A program made the translations under genes and the position numbers. A stretch of DNA of 62,226 nt from Acidobacteriota bacterium (lineage in GTDB: Bacteria; Acidobacteriota; Vicinamibacteria; Fen-336): positions 1 to 62,226 of the forward strand of contig JAJDNS010000096.1 in assembly GCA_022340585.1 (NCBI GenBank), in the 5' to 3' direction. Position 1 is the stretch's first letter. The number at the start of each line of letters is the position of its first letter. Below the pieces are notes generated by a model. The model had not been told where the DNA came from and made no database searches. It saw nothing but the letters and a program-made list of their open reading frames with translations. Shown in pieces: positions 31,936-41,603 of the stretch.

Positions 31936-33588
31936 ATGCCCGAGATCGCCATCCAGACCGCCGGCGGAACGAAGGAGCGTTTCCCGCTCACCCGGGAACG
32001 CGTGACCATCGGGCGCTCCCGCGAGAGCGACATCTTCCTGCCCGATCAGTGGCTCTCGCGCAACCACGCGGCCATCGAGCACCGGTCCGACGGCTACTTC
32101 GTCAACGACCTGAGCAGCAAGAACGGGACCCTGCTGAACGGGGAGCCGCTGCAGGAGTGGCGCCGGCTGCGCCCCGGGGACATCATCACCCTGGGCGAGC
32201 ACACCCTCACCTTCTCCCCGGACTCGGTGGAGGAGGAAGAGGAGGAGCCGGAGCCGGAAGGGACCCGCGTCTTCTCCGTCCGCGAGCTCAGTGACATCTC
32301 GACGCGGCCGGCCATCGACCCCGTCGACCTCCAACGGCAGAACCGCGTTCTCGCCATCCTGAGCAAGGCTGCCTCCGAGCTCGTCGTCCACCGCCCTCTC
32401 GACGAGCTCTTCGACCTCGTGCTTCACCTCCTGTTCGAGGCGGTGGCGGCGGAGCGGGGGGCCATCCTCCTGCTGGAGGGCAGCCCACCGACACCGGCCA
32501 TCAAGGCGTCCACCAGCCGGCAGGGAGAGCCTCTCACCCGCATCAGTCGGTCGATTGCCCGGCGGGCGATCGAGGAGAGGGTTTCGTTGCTCATCCCCAA
32601 CGTTCTCGACGACGTCCGCTTCAAGAGCGAGGATTCGATCCTCGCCTCGGGCATCCGGTCCGCCATGTGCGCACCGCTGTGGTTCACCGCCCCCGGAGAG
32701 GGGAAGGACTCCGTCATCGGTCTCGTCTACGTCGACTCCCTGCAGCACTCTCACTCCTTCGGCGAGGACGACCTGCGCGTCCTGACCGCGCTGGCCAACG
32801 TGGCCGCGGCCAAGATCGAGAACGTCCGTCTCCTCGAGGAGAGCCTCGAGAAGCGCCGCATGGAGGAGGACATGCGGATGGCGGCGGAAATCCAGACCGG
32901 GCTCCTGCCCCGGGAGGCGCCCGAGGTCCCCGGCTACGAGGTCGTCGGCTGCAACCAGCCCTGCCGGACGGTGGGAGGCGACTACTACGACTTCGCCACC
33001 GAGGAGGGTCGCCTGCTGATCGCCCTCGGTGACGTCTCGGGGAAGGGCACGGGGGCGGCGCTGCTCATGACGGTGCTTCGGGCCGCGGTGCGGGCGCACT
33101 GGACCGAGGACGCGCTCGGGGACGCGGTGGCCCGTATCAACCGGACGGTGTGCCAGAACGTCCCCTCCAACAAGTTCGTGACCTTCTTCGTGTCCACCCT
33201 CGATCCGCCCTCGGGGCGGCTCACCTACGTTAACGCCGGGCACAATCCGCCACTGCTCATCCGGGCCGACGGCGAAGTGGAGAGCCTGCACGAGGGCGGG
33301 ATGGTCCTGGGGCTCTTCGAGGGCGTGCCCTACGAGGCGGGGCAGGTGGAGATGCGCCCGGGGGACACGCTCCTCGCCTACTCCGACGGTGTCACCGAGA
33401 CCTGGAGCCCGGAGGGCGACGAGTACGGCGAGGAGAAGCTCAGCGCCTTCGCCGTGGGGAATCACGGCCTCGACGCTGCCGCTCTCCAGGACGCGATCCT
33501 CGGCGACATCGAGAGCTTCGAGGCCGGGGCCCGGGCCACGGACGACCGGACGCTGGTCGTGCTCCGGCGCCTGTCGGAGACGCCGTGA
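31936..33588 (+). CDS. FHA-GAF-SpoIIE (PP2C) phosphatase
   Basis: 550 residues from ATG 31936. An earlier ATG at 31912 overlaps a -10 box TAGAAT (31908-31913), so it cannot be within the transcript from that promoter. Residues ~10-95: FHA domain (TIGRSRESDIFLPD, LSRNHAAIEH, SSKNGTLLNG). Residues ~130-300: GAF domain. Residues ~330-550: PPM/SpoIIE phosphatase with VGGDYYDF, ALGDVSGKGTGAAL, AYSDGVTETW and DDRTLVVL, the metal-binding aspartates. Such proteins bind a phosphopeptide, sense a signal and dephosphorylate an anti-anti-sigma partner. Heads the Hsp20-Lon-YmdB operon, overlapping Hsp20 by 4 bp. Confidence 0.9.
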   Translation: MPEIAIQTAGGTKERFPLTRERVTIGRSRESDIFLPDQWLSRNHAAIEHRSDGYFVNDLSSKNGTLLNGEPLQEWRRLRPGDIITLGEHTLTFSPDSVEEEEEEPEPEGTRVFSVRELSDISTRPAIDPVDLQRQNRVLAILSKAASELVVHRPLDELFDLVLHLLFEAVAAERGAILLLEGSPPTPAIKASTSRQGEPLTRISRSIARRAIEERVSLLIPNVLDDVRFKSEDSILASGIRSAMCAPLWFTAPGEGKDSVIGLVYVDSLQHSHSFGEDDLRVLTALANVAAAKIENVRLLEESLEKRRMEEDMRMAAEIQTGLLPREAPEVPGYEVVGCNQPCRTVGGDYYDFATEEGRLLIALGDVSGKGTGAALLMTVLRAAVRAHWTEDALGDAVARINRTVCQNVPSNKFVTFFVSTLDPPSGRLTYVNAGHNPPLLIRADGEVESLHEGGMVLGLFEGVPYEAGQVEMRPGDTLLAYSDGVTETWSPEGDEYGEEKLSAFAVGNHGLDAAALQDAILGDIESFEAGARATDDRTLVVLRRLSETP

Positions 33589-34046
33589 AGCAGCGGCCCG
33601 GCCGGCCCCCGGTTTCGGCACTCGCCCTCCTCCAGCAGGAGGTGAACGACCTCTTCCACCGGCTCACCCTCCTCGACCGCTCCGAGCACCTGCCCGGCAG
33701 CGAGTGGTGCCCACCGGTGGACGTGTACGAGAGACGCGGCCGTCTGGTCCTGGTCATCGAGGTGCCGGGGCTCGCCCCGGAGTCTCTGCAGATCGCCATC
33801 CGCGGCCACAGCGTGGTCGTCTCCGGAGAGCGGCGGACCCGCCGGCCGGGCACCGGGGTCTCCTTCCGGTGCCTGGAGCGGCCCCACGGCCGCTTCGAGC
33901 GCGTCCTCCCCCTGGACGTACCCGTGGACGTGGCCCGCGCCCGGGCCAGCCTCGAGCAAGGCCTCCTCACCGTGACCCTGCCCCGTCTGCCCGAGCGGAG
34001 GGGCGGGGAGACCCTCATACCCATCGAGAGAGGGCGGAGCGAATGA
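33585..34046 (+). CDS. Small heat shock protein, Hsp20/alpha-crystallin
   Basis: 153 residues, GTG start overlapping the phosphatase stop. Alpha-crystallin domain from about residue 40: PPVDVYERRGRLVLVIEVPG, GHSVVVSGERR, ERPHGRFERVLPLD and the closing LTVTLPRLP. Holds unfolding proteins in an ATP-independent way. It overlaps lon (ATGA), so chaperone and protease are made together. The N-terminal segment lies in front of the domain and is Pro/Leu-rich as usual. Confidence 0.9.
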   Translation: MKQRPGRPPVSALALLQQEVNDLFHRLTLLDRSEHLPGSEWCPPVDVYERRGRLVLVIEVPGLAPESLQIAIRGHSVVVSGERRTRRPGTGVSFRCLERPHGRFERVLPLDVPVDVARARASLEQGLLTVTLPRLPERRGGETLIPIERGRSE

Positions 34047-36481
34047 CCGACGAAGAGCGCAAGGACGAGGACCAGCCGGCGATCCCCGAGGTGCTGCCGG
34101 TGCTGCCCCTGCGGGACATCGTGATCTTTCCCTTCATGATCGTGCCGCTCTACGTGAGCCGGGACAAGTCGATCAAGGCGGTGGATCAGGCCCTCGCCGA
34201 GAACCGGATGATCCTCCTCGCGGCCCAGAAGAACCAGGACGAGGACGACCCGGGCCCCGACGACATCCACCCGGTGGGGACCGCCGCCCTCATCATGCGC
34301 ATGCTGAAGCTGCCGGACGGGCGGATTCGCGTGCTGGTGCAGGGCCTGTCGCGGGCCCGCACCGTCGCCTACGAGGAAGGCCTGGACCACCTCCAGGCCA
34401 GCATCGAAACGGTCAGCGACCCCGAGCTCACCGAGGAGGGATCCCTCGAGGTCGAGGCCCTGATGCGCAACGTCAAGGAGGCCCTCGAGCAGTCGCAGAA
34501 CCTGGGCAAGCCCATCTCCCCGGAGGTGGTGGTCATCGCCAACAATATGGAGGAGGCGGGTCGCCTCGCCGACCTCACCGCCTCCAACCTCGACCTGAAG
34601 GTCGATGGGGCCCAGGCCATCCTCGAGGCCCTCGATCCCGTGGAGAGGCTCCAGCGGGTCTACGAGCTCATGACCAAGGAGCTCGAGGTCCTCAACATGC
34701 AGCAGGAGATCTCCTCCCAGGCCAAGGGGGAGATGGACCGCACGCAGCGGGAGTTCTTCCTGCGCCAGCAGCTCAAGGCGATACAGGCGGAGCTGGGCGA
34801 GGGGAACGAGCTCGCCGAGGAAATCGTCCAGCTCGGGGAGAAGGCCCACAAGGCCAAGATGCCGAAGCAGGTTCTCGAGGAGGTCGAGCGCCAGCTCAAG
34901 AAGCTCGAGCGAATGCACCCCGACGCGGCGGAGACCGCGACGCTCCGGAACTGGCTGGACTGGATGGTGACCCTTCCCTGGAGCAAGTCCACGAAGGACA
35001 ACCTGGACCTGAAGGCGGCGCAGCAGATCCTCGACGAGGATCACTACGGCCTGGAGAAGATCAAGGAGCGCATCGTCGAGTACCTGGCGGTGCGAAAGCT
35101 GAAGGACAAGATGAAGGGCCCGCTGCTGTGCTTCGTGGGTCCCCCGGGGGTCGGGAAGACGAGCCTGGGGCGGTCCATCGCCCGGGCCCTCGGCCGCAAG
35201 TTCATCCGGCTGTCCCTGGGCGGGGTCAAGGACGAGGCGGAGATCCGGGGGCACCGGCGTACCTACGTGGGCTCGCTGCCGGGCCGCATCATCCAGGGCA
35301 TCCAGCAGGCCGGGGCCAACAACCCGGTCTTCATGATGGACGAGGTGGACAAGGTGGGGGCCGACTTCCGGGGTGATCCGTCCTCGGCGCTCCTCGAGGT
35401 CCTCGACCCCGAGCAGAACAACTCCTTCCGGGACCACTACCTCGGGGTGCCTTTCGACCTGTCCAACGTCATGTTCATCACCACCGCCAACCTGACCGAC
35501 ACCATCCAGGCCGCGTTCCTCGACCGCATGGAGGTGATCCGCCTCCCCGGCTACACCGAGGAGGAGAAGCTGGCCATCGCCAAGTGCCACCTCGTGCCCA
35601 AGCAGCTCGAGGAGCACGGGCTCACCGCCGACCAGCTCGCCTTCACCGACAAGGCGCTCCGAGTGGTGATCAGCTCCTACACCCGGGAGGCGGGCCTCAG
35701 GAACCTCGAGCGAGAGATCGCGGCCATCGCCCGCAAGGTGGCACGCAAGGTCGCGGAGGGCGAGACCGGGAAGGTCCGCGTCGCCCCGGGCTCGCTGCAC
35801 AAGTACATCGGGGCGCCGAAGACCCTCCCCGAGGAGCGGCTCAAGAAGGACGCGGTCGGGATCGCCACCGGGCTGGCCTGGACCGCCACCGGGGGCGACG
35901 TGCTCTTCATCGAGGCCACCACCATGAAGGGCAAGGGGGGGCTCACCCTCACCGGCCAGCTCGGCGACGTCATGAAGGAGTCGGCCCAGGCCGCCCTTTC
36001 CTACGCCCGGAGTCGGGCAAGGCAATGGGGTATTCGCGACGAGTTCTTCGCCGAGAACGACCTGCACGTGCACGTGCCGGAGGGGTCGATCCCCAAGGAC
36101 GGTCCTTCGGCCGGCATCACCATGGCCACCGCTCTCATCTCCGCCTTCACCGGCCGTCCGGTCCGTTGCTCGGTGGCCATGACCGGGGAGATCACCCTGC
36201 GCGGTCACGTGCTTCCCATCGGCGGCCTCAAGGAAAAGATCCTCGCCGCCCGGCGGGCGGGGATCGAGACCATCGTCTGCCCGAAGCTCAATCAGAAGGA
36301 GCTCGACGAGGTACCCGCGCCGCTCCGTCGCGGGATCACCTTCCACCTCGTGGAGGACGTGGAGGAGGTGCTGAACATCGCGCTGGTGCCAGCGCCGAAG
36401 GCGAAGGCGAGGGCGTCGGCCTCGGGGAAGAGCCGGCCGCGCCCCTACCGCTCCCGGCCACGCCGTCAGGTGAATGTGTGA
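34043..36481 (+). CDS. lon: ATP-dependent protease Lon
   Basis: 812 residues. Start ATG 34043 overlaps the Hsp20 stop, with GGGCGGAG upstream; a longer in-frame extension through Hsp20 is not real. LON substrate domain ([21 protein letters not shown]), coiled linker, AAA+ module with Walker [12 protein letters not shown], Walker [10 protein letters not shown] and sensor residues, then the protease domain with catalytic Ser in [10 protein letters not shown] and Lys in [10 protein letters not shown]. Degrades misfolded and regulatory proteins in the cytosol. The tail is a basic [11 protein letters not shown] stretch. Co-expressed with Hsp20 under the FHA-SpoIIE phosphatase gene, a stress-linked arrangement. 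Confidence 0.97.
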   Translation: MTDEERKDEDQPAIPEVLPVLPLRDIVIFPFMIVPLYVSRDKSIKAVDQALAENRMILLAAQKNQDEDDPGPDDIHPVGTAALIMRMLKLPDGRIRVLVQGLSRARTVAYEEGLDHLQASIETVSDPELTEEGSLEVEALMRNVKEALEQSQNLGKPISPEVVVIANNMEEAGRLADLTASNLDLKVDGAQAILEALDPVERLQRVYELMTKELEVLNMQQEISSQAKGEMDRTQREFFLRQQLKAIQAELGEGNELAEEIVQLGEKAHKAKMPKQVLEEVERQLKKLERMHPDAAETATLRNWLDWMVTLPWSKSTKDNLDLKAAQQILDEDHYGLEKIKERIVEYLAVRKLKDKMKGPLLCFVGPPGVGKTSLGRSIARALGRKFIRLSLGGVKDEAEIRGHRRTYVGSLPGRIIQGIQQAGANNPVFMMDEVDKVGADFRGDPSSALLEVLDPEQNNSFRDHYLGVPFDLSNVMFITTANLTDTIQAAFLDRMEVIRLPGYTEEEKLAIAKCHLVPKQLEEHGLTADQLAFTDKALRVVISSYTREAGLRNLEREIAAIARKVARKVAEGETGKVRVAPGSLHKYIGAPKTLPEERLKKDAVGIATGLAWTATGGDVLFIEATTMKGKGGLTLTGQLGDVMKESAQAALSYARSRARQWGIRDEFFAENDLHVHVPEGSIPKDGPSAGITMATALISAFTGRPVRCSVAMTGEITLRGHVLPIGGLKEKILAARRAGIETIVCPKLNQKELDEVPAPLRRGITFHLVEDVEEVLNIALVPAPKAKARASASGKSRPRPYRSRPRRQVNV

Positions 36482-37281
36482 ACATCCTGGTCATCGGTGA
36501 CGTCGTTGGCAGCGCGGGACGCGGCATCCTGAAGAAGGCGCTCCCGCGCCTCTTCGAAAAGCACGACATCGACTACTGCATCGCCAACGCCGAGAACGCC
36601 GCCGGCGGCTTCGGGGTCACCAGGGGCGTCTGCGACGAGCTTCTGGAGGCGGGCGTTGACTGCCTCACCTCCGGGAACCACATCTGGGACAAGAGGGAGA
36701 TCATCGGTGTCATCGACCTCATCCCCCAGCTCATCCGCCCGCTCAACTACCCGCAGGGCCAGCCGGGGCGCGGCACCCACGTCGGAAGGGGAAAGAGGTC
36801 GGGGATCCCGGTGGCCACCCTCAACCTCAGCTGCCGGGTCTTCATGCACGGGTCCCTGGACGACCCCTTCCGCCAGGGCCTGGACGCGGTCCAGAGGCTG
36901 CACAACGAGGCGAAGATCGTCATCGTGGACGTCCACGGCGAGGCCTCTTCGGAGAAGGTGGCCCTGGGCCACTACCTCGACGGAAAGGTGACGGCGGTGC
37001 TGGGGACCCACACCCACGTCCCCACCTGCGACCACTGGGTCCTCCCGAAGGGCACGGCCTACTGCACCGACCTCGGCATGACCGGCCCCTACGACTCGGT
37101 CATCGGCGTCGAGAAGGAAGCGGTCCTGCAGCGCTTCCTCACCGGCATGCGCACCCGCTTCGAGACCGCCAGCGGCGACCCTCGCTTCGCCGCCGCGGTC
37201 GTGGAGGCCGATCCCGAGACCGGCCTCGCCAGGTCGATCGACCGGATGCTGCTCACCAGGGACGAGGTGAAGGCGCTGTAG
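36478..37281 (+). CDS. YmdB/TIGR00282 metallophosphoesterase
   Basis: 267 residues, GTG start overlapping the lon stop as GTGA, with AGGTGA upstream. Metal ligands in GDVVGSAGR, ANAENAAGG, TSGNHIWDKREI, VDVHGEASSEK and GTHTHVPTCD. B. subtilis YmdB hydrolyses 2',3'-cyclic nucleotides and affects biofilm and motility choice. It is the fourth gene of this operon. A leaderless promoter for the histidine kinase follows at 37341. Confidence 0.92.
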   Translation: MNILVIGDVVGSAGRGILKKALPRLFEKHDIDYCIANAENAAGGFGVTRGVCDELLEAGVDCLTSGNHIWDKREIIGVIDLIPQLIRPLNYPQGQPGRGTHVGRGKRSGIPVATLNLSCRVFMHGSLDDPFRQGLDAVQRLHNEAKIVIVDVHGEASSEKVALGHYLDGKVTAVLGTHTHVPTCDHWVLPKGTAYCTDLGMTGPYDSVIGVEKEAVLQRFLTGMRTRFETASGDPRFAAAVVEADPETGLARSIDRMLLTRDEVKAL

Positions 37282-37340
37282 CCAGCCTCCCGGGGGCGGA
37301 GTGAATCCACCCCCCGACCCCCATCCCTCACCTGAACCGC

Positions 37341-37346
37341 TATACT
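37341..37346 (+). promoter_or_regulatory. -10 box of the histidine kinase operon, leaderless
   Basis: TATACT, six bases before the GTG start at 37353. No -35 of note is visible. An initiation point at or beside the start codon is implied. Confidence 0.5.
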
Positions 37347-37352
37347 CTCGCC

Positions 37353-38423
37353 GTGCCGCTCCGCGCCTCGACAACCTCCCTCCCGGAGGAGCCCGGCTCC
37401 ATTCTCGATGCCCTTCCCATCGGGCTCTACGTGGTGGACCGCAACCTCGACGTCGTGGCCTGGAACCGACTGCGGGAGAAGGGCCCAATCGGCCGGCGCC
37501 GGGTCGACGCCCTCGGCAAGCCGCTGCGCCGGCTGCTCGGGGCCGCGGGGTTCCGGGAGACGGAGCCGGTCCTGCGCGAGGTCTTTCGGACCGGCAAGCC
37601 CCACGAAGAGATCGTGGAGACGGGCGACGTGCTCTACCACGTGCGCCGGCTCCCGGTGCGCAAGGGGCGGAAGGTGACCCACGTCCTCTCCTGGTTCGAG
37701 GACATCACCGAGCGACGGGCCCTGGAGATGCAGCTCATCGCCTCCGACCGCTTCGCCTTCCTGGGCCAGCTGGTCTCCGGAGTGGCCCACGAGATCTCGA
37801 ACCCGCTGGCCGGGATCGCCGGCTGCGCGGAGGCCCTCGCCTCTCTCGCCGAGCAGGGCGACCGAAAGACGGCGAAGGAGGCGCGGCAGTTCCGGGACCT
37901 CATCCGCACCGAGATCGCCCGCAGCGAGAAGATCGTGCGCTTCCTTCTCGACTCCTCGCGGCCCTCGGACGATGGGAAGGCCGACCTGGCGGGAACGATC
38001 TCCCTCGCCCTCAAGCTGCTCGAGCGCCACCCGGCCTTCTCCCGGGTTCGCGTCCGGGCGGTCGTCCCCGAGACCCTGCCGACGGCCGCGATCGACGCCG
38101 ACTCGCTCAAGCAGGTGGTCATGGCCCTGGCCATGGGCGCGACCCGGGCCATGCCCTCGGGGGGCACTCTCACCGTCAAGGCGGCCCGGCAGGGGCGCAC
38201 CCTCGTGCTCGACGTGGTGGACAACGGGACTCCGTTGCCCGCCTCCCGTCGTGCGCACCTCTTCGAGCCGTTTGCCACCGCCGATGCCCAGCGGGGAGCC
38301 GGACTCGGGCTGGCCGTCGCCCGGAGCCTGCTCCGCAGCCGCGGGGGCGATCTCGTGTATCGGCCCCGGAAGGGCGGCAACGCGTTTCGCGTCGTCCTCC
38401 GGGCGGCATCAGGAAAAGCATGA
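37353..38423 (+). CDS. PAS-HisKA-HATPase histidine kinase with degenerate N-box
   Basis: 356 residues, cytosolic (no membrane segment). PAS fold residues ~15-115 (LDALPIGLYVVDRNLDVVAWN), H-box GVAHEISNPLAGI, HATPase G1-box VDNGTPLP, F-box LFEPF and G2-box GAGLGLAVA. NtrB-like by layout. In the N-box, where the family has N-L-x-x-N-A, the reading is ALAMGATRAMPSGG: the Mg-coordinating Asn is Gly. Kinase activity may be lost or reduced while phosphatase or scaffold function is kept. Overlaps the NtrC-like gene by 4 bp, so the pair is coupled. Confidence 0.85.
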   Translation: MPLRASTTSLPEEPGSILDALPIGLYVVDRNLDVVAWNRLREKGPIGRRRVDALGKPLRRLLGAAGFRETEPVLREVFRTGKPHEEIVETGDVLYHVRRLPVRKGRKVTHVLSWFEDITERRALEMQLIASDRFAFLGQLVSGVAHEISNPLAGIAGCAEALASLAEQGDRKTAKEARQFRDLIRTEIARSEKIVRFLLDSSRPSDDGKADLAGTISLALKLLERHPAFSRVRVRAVVPETLPTAAIDADSLKQVVMALAMGATRAMPSGGTLTVKAARQGRTLVLDVVDNGTPLPASRRAHLFEPFATADAQRGAGLGLAVARSLLRSRGGDLVYRPRKGGNAFRVVLRAASGKA

Positions 38424-39808
38424 ACGAAGCCGGCTTCCGTGTGCTTCTGGCCGAGGACGAGGCCACGTTCGGACTCACCGTGGCCCGCGCCCTCAAGAAC
38501 CTGAATCACGACGTCAAGGTCTGCCCCACCGGCAAGGCCACCCTCAAGTCACTCGACAGCACCGAGTGGGACGTGCTGCTTCTCGATCTCAAGCTCCCCG
38601 ACGCCGACGGGGTCGACATCCTCGCCCGCGTCCGCAAGGAGCACCCGGAGCTGCAGACGATCATCGTGACCGGCTTCGCCAACGTGCAGTCGGCGATCGA
38701 GACCATGCGCCTCGGGGCCTTCGACTACCTGACCAAGCCCCCGAACTTCGAGGAGCTGGGCATGCGGGTGGAGAAGGCGGGCGAGAAGACGCTCCTCGAG
38801 CGGGAGAACCGCCGGCTGCGCTTCCAGGTGCAGCGCAACCTCTCCTCCAACATCCTGACCCGCTCCCCGGTGCTCAAGAAGGTGCTGCGCACCATCGAGA
38901 TGGTGGCGGCGGCCCGGACGCCGGTACTGATCGAGGGCGAGAGCGGCGTGGGAAAGGAGCTCCTCGCCCAGCACGTCCACCGCACCTCGCCCCGGGCCGG
39001 CAAGGGCTTCGTGGACCTCAACTGCGCGGCGGTTCCTTCCAGCCTCCTGGAAAGCGAGCTGTTCGGCTTCGAGCGGGGGGCCTTCACCGGGGCCGGGACC
39101 GAGAAGCCGGGTCTCGTGGAGGTCGCGGACGGGGGCACGCTGTTTCTCGACGAGGTCGGGGAGATGGCGGCCGAGATCCAGTCGAAGTTCCTCCGGGTCC
39201 TGGACTCGGGGACCTTCTACCGCGTGGGAGCGACCCGCAAGCGTCGCGCGGACTTTCGCCTCGTCTGTGCCACCAACCGGGACCTCAAGGAGGAGGTATC
39301 GGAGGGACGGTTCCGGAAGGACCTCTTCTACCGGATCAACGGCGTCAAGGTCGTCATCCCGCCCCTCAGGGACCGGCCCGAGGACGTCCCTCTCCTCGTC
39401 GAGCACTTTGCCCGCCAGCTCCCCAACCAGAAGAGCTTCACGTCGGCGGCCCTCGCCGCGCTTGCCGTCTACGACTGGCCGGGGAACGTGCGCGAGCTCC
39501 ACTTCGCGGTGGAGCGAGCGGTGCTGCTGGCCGAGGGAGAGAACATCGATCTCCACGATCTGCCCACCGAGATCGTGGAGAAGAGCGGACGGTCCCCGTC
39601 GACCCGCTCGGCGCCGGCCGTCTCGCCCCGCACCGAGGACGTCGACGACGACATCGTGATCCCACCGCCCTCCGGCGGCGACGGTCCCGACCTCGAGCGC
39701 GTGCGGGCGGCCCTCGAGAAGGCCAAGTGGCGCCGCGAAAAGGCGGCGGAGATCCTCGGGGTCTCTCCGCGGACACTCTACCGCTGGATCAAGAAGCTCG
39801 GGCTGTAG
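38420..39808 (+). CDS. NtrC-type sigma-54 response regulator
   Basis: 462 residues. Receiver residues ~5-120 with the acidic pair AEDEA, phospho-Asp in LLLDLKLPDADG, and Lys in YLTKPP. AAA+ domain: Walker A GESGVGKELLA, the sigma-54-contacting GAFTGA loop in ERGAFTGAG, Walker B TLFLDEVGEM, and the R-finger region. A C-terminal Fis-type HTH ends the protein (REKAAEILGVSPRTLYRWIKK). It should activate sigma-54 promoters on phosphorylation by its partner histidine kinase just upstream. A ~50-residue Ser/Pro/Asp linker separates AAA+ and HTH. Target genes are not known. Confidence 0.95.
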   Translation: MNEAGFRVLLAEDEATFGLTVARALKNLNHDVKVCPTGKATLKSLDSTEWDVLLLDLKLPDADGVDILARVRKEHPELQTIIVTGFANVQSAIETMRLGAFDYLTKPPNFEELGMRVEKAGEKTLLERENRRLRFQVQRNLSSNILTRSPVLKKVLRTIEMVAAARTPVLIEGESGVGKELLAQHVHRTSPRAGKGFVDLNCAAVPSSLLESELFGFERGAFTGAGTEKPGLVEVADGGTLFLDEVGEMAAEIQSKFLRVLDSGTFYRVGATRKRRADFRLVCATNRDLKEEVSEGRFRKDLFYRINGVKVVIPPLRDRPEDVPLLVEHFARQLPNQKSFTSAALAALAVYDWPGNVRELHFAVERAVLLAEGENIDLHDLPTEIVEKSGRSPSTRSAPAVSPRTEDVDDDIVIPPPSGGDGPDLERVRAALEKAKWRREKAAEILGVSPRTLYRWIKKLGL

Positions 39809-39829
39809 GGTCCTGAAGCCTCGGGAGAG

Positions 39830-39844
39830 GAGACGCTCCGTCTC
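39830..39844 (+). terminator. Short hairpin behind the response regulator
   Basis: GAGACG-CTC-CGTCTC (39830-39844) is a 6 bp stem with a 3-nt loop between two convergent genes; flanking bases extend it slightly. No T-run on either side, so a weak or Rho-linked terminator at best. Confidence 0.35.
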
Positions 39845-39862
39845 TCGGGTCGGGCGTCGTGC

Positions 39863-40231
39863 TCAGTGCGGGCCGGCGCCGTTCCCGTTGCCGTTCCCGT
39901 AGCTGCCCACCGCATCCGGCAGGGTCGCCTTGCGGACCACGGGGAAGCCGAGCGCGGCCTCGAGGATCTCTTCGGGGAGCAGGGGCGCCCCCACGCTCAG
40001 GTAGAGGCGGGGCACGCGGCGGGCGAGCTCACGCCCCAGGTCGACACCTCCTCCGGGAACCAGCACGTCCACCACCGCCAGGTCGAACGCCTCCCGCGCG
40101 GCCCAGGCCGAGGCGGCCCGGGCGGTTCGGACGAGGCGCACCCGGTGACCGTTGCGACGGAGCAGCCGGGCCAGGGTCCGGCCGCATTCGGCGTCCGACT
40201 CGACGAGAAGGATGGCGTGCGGGCCTGTCAT
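39863..40231 (-). CDS. Single-domain receiver-like protein
   Basis: 122 residues. Strand 1 with acidic residues (ILLVESDAECG), phospho-Asp candidate in LAVVDVLVPGGG, and Lys in VVRKATLP: a minimal CheY-like receiver. The end is a low-complexity GNGNGNGAG tail. The ATG used has GGAGG only one base upstream, so a TTG at 40240 may be the true start. It lies convergent to the NtrC-type regulator and may take part in the same pathway. No output domain. Confidence 0.7.
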   Translation of the reverse strand: MTGPHAILLVESDAECGRTLARLLRRNGHRVRLVRTARAASAWAAREAFDLAVVDVLVPGGGVDLGRELARRVPRLYLSVGAPLLPEEILEAALGFPVVRKATLPDAVGSYGNGNGNGAGPH

Positions 40232-40359
40232 GCCTCCAGGCAAAGCAACCGTCGTACCATCAGCGAGACGTTGATCACAAAGGACTTCAGGGATCTGTCG
40301 CTGCCACCTGTCCGTCGACCGGACGTGTCCGGGGCCCGGAAGGCGGACGCCCACCCGAC

Positions 40360-41505
40360 CTACGGGGAGGGGGCCTGCAGTCGAACCTCGACCTCGCTCG
40401 TCTCCCCGTCCCGCCAGACGGTCAGGGTGACGGTGTCCCCTGGTCGGTAGCCGCCGAGCCGCCCGAGGAGATCGGCCTGGCTCGAGACCTTCTTGCCGTC
40501 GATCTTCTGGATGATGTGCCCGGGAACGACCCGGCCCCGCCGGGTGACCTCCGTCCCCTCCAGCCCCGCCGCCGCCGCCCCGCCGCCGGGGGCCACGGCC
40601 CGGACCAGGACGCCCTCGACCCCGAGGCGGCGGGTCACCACCGCGCTGAGCCGGTCGTGGAAGTACACACCCAGCACCGGGCGGACGACCCGGCCGTACT
40701 GGATGAGGTCGGGGACGATCCGGCTCACGGTGTCCACCGGCACTGCGAAGCCAATCCCCGCGCTGGCCCCCGAGGGGCTGGCGATCTGGGTGTTGACACC
40801 GATGAGCCGCCCGCCGCTGTCGAGCAGCGGTCCCCCGGAGTTGCCGGGGTTGATCGCGGCGTCGGTCTGGATGACGTCGAAGATCGTGATGCCGGTGACG
40901 GCCGGGATCGTGCGCCCCAGCGCGCTGACGATGCCGGTGGTGAGCGTGTAGTCGTAGCCGAAGGGGTTGCCGATGGCGTTGACCTTCTGCCCGACCCGGA
41001 GGTCACCGCTGGTGCCAATCCGGATGGGCACCAGGCGCTCGGGGGGGGCGTCGATCCGGAGGACGGCCAGGTCCTGGTCCTCGGCGTGGCCCACGAGCGT
41101 GGTGTCGAAGTCGTCGTCGCCCAGCGTCACCTTGGCCGAGCCCCGCCCCTGGGCGACGTCTTCGACGACGTGGTAGTTCGTCACCACGTGTCCCTGGTCG
41201 TCCCACAGGAATCCCGAGCCCGTGCCCCGCGGCACCTCGAAGACGTTGCGGGTCCAGAAATCGATCTGTCGGACCTCGGTGGTGATGTAGGCCACTGAGG
41301 GAGCCGCGGTTTCGAACAGCTCGATCGTCCGGCGCTCGTCCTCGTCGTAGACGGGTGCCGAGGCGGCGGCCCGGGCCCCCGGGGGTGACTCCGGCCCCGC
41401 GCCGCCGCCGGGCGAGAGGGCCCGCTGGATCCCGGTCGAGATGAGCAGACCGAGCACGACACCGACGACCAGGCTGAAGAGGAAGAACGCGCGGGTTCGA
41501 CTCAT
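40360..41505 (-). CDS. DegP/HtrA-type S1C serine protease with PDZ domain
   Basis: 381 residues from the ATG at 41505 (GGAGG 9 nt upstream). An N-terminal membrane anchor (FFLFSLVVGVVLGLLISTG) keeps it in the periplasm. Trypsin-like domain with catalytic His (VVTNYHVVED), Asp (DQDLAVLRID) and Ser (NPGNSGGPLLD); a PDZ domain follows (GRVVPGHIIQKIDGKKV). Degrades or chaperones misfolded envelope proteins. 155 bp from xseA, divergent. Length normal for the family. Confidence 0.93.
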   Translation of the reverse strand: MSRTRAFFLFSLVVGVVLGLLISTGIQRALSPGGGAGPESPPGARAAASAPVYDEDERRTIELFETAAPSVAYITTEVRQIDFWTRNVFEVPRGTGSGFLWDDQGHVVTNYHVVEDVAQGRGSAKVTLGDDDFDTTLVGHAEDQDLAVLRIDAPPERLVPIRIGTSGDLRVGQKVNAIGNPFGYDYTLTTGIVSALGRTIPAVTGITIFDVIQTDAAINPGNSGGPLLDSGGRLIGVNTQIASPSGASAGIGFAVPVDTVSRIVPDLIQYGRVVRPVLGVYFHDRLSAVVTRRLGVEGVLVRAVAPGGGAAAAGLEGTEVTRRGRVVPGHIIQKIDGKKVSSQADLLGRLGGYRPGDTVTLTVWRDGETSEVEVRLQAPSP

Positions 41506-41585
41506 GAGCGGGACCTCCGAATTTCCCATCTCATCATAAGCTCTCGCCCTCCCGCCTGGGGACCGGGCTCGGCGGGGTGCCCTGA

Positions 41586-41591
41586 TAGAAT
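41586..41591 (+). promoter_or_regulatory. -10 box of the xseA operon
   Basis: TAGAAT, 12 bases before the ATG at 41604, so the leader would be only ~5 nt, too short for a ribosome binding site. No -35 element recognisable. Confidence 0.5.
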
Positions 41592-41603
41592 GGCCCCCGC
41601 GCG

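Noticed and set aside
33389..34042. N-terminal extension of lon through Hsp20
   Set aside because: Hsp20 occupies the region, and the Lon domain begins right after ATG 34043, which overlaps the Hsp20 stop.
33440..36346. Antisense frame of 968 codons over lon and Hsp20
   Set aside because: The plus strand has intact Lon and Hsp20 motifs; the antisense product has low complexity.
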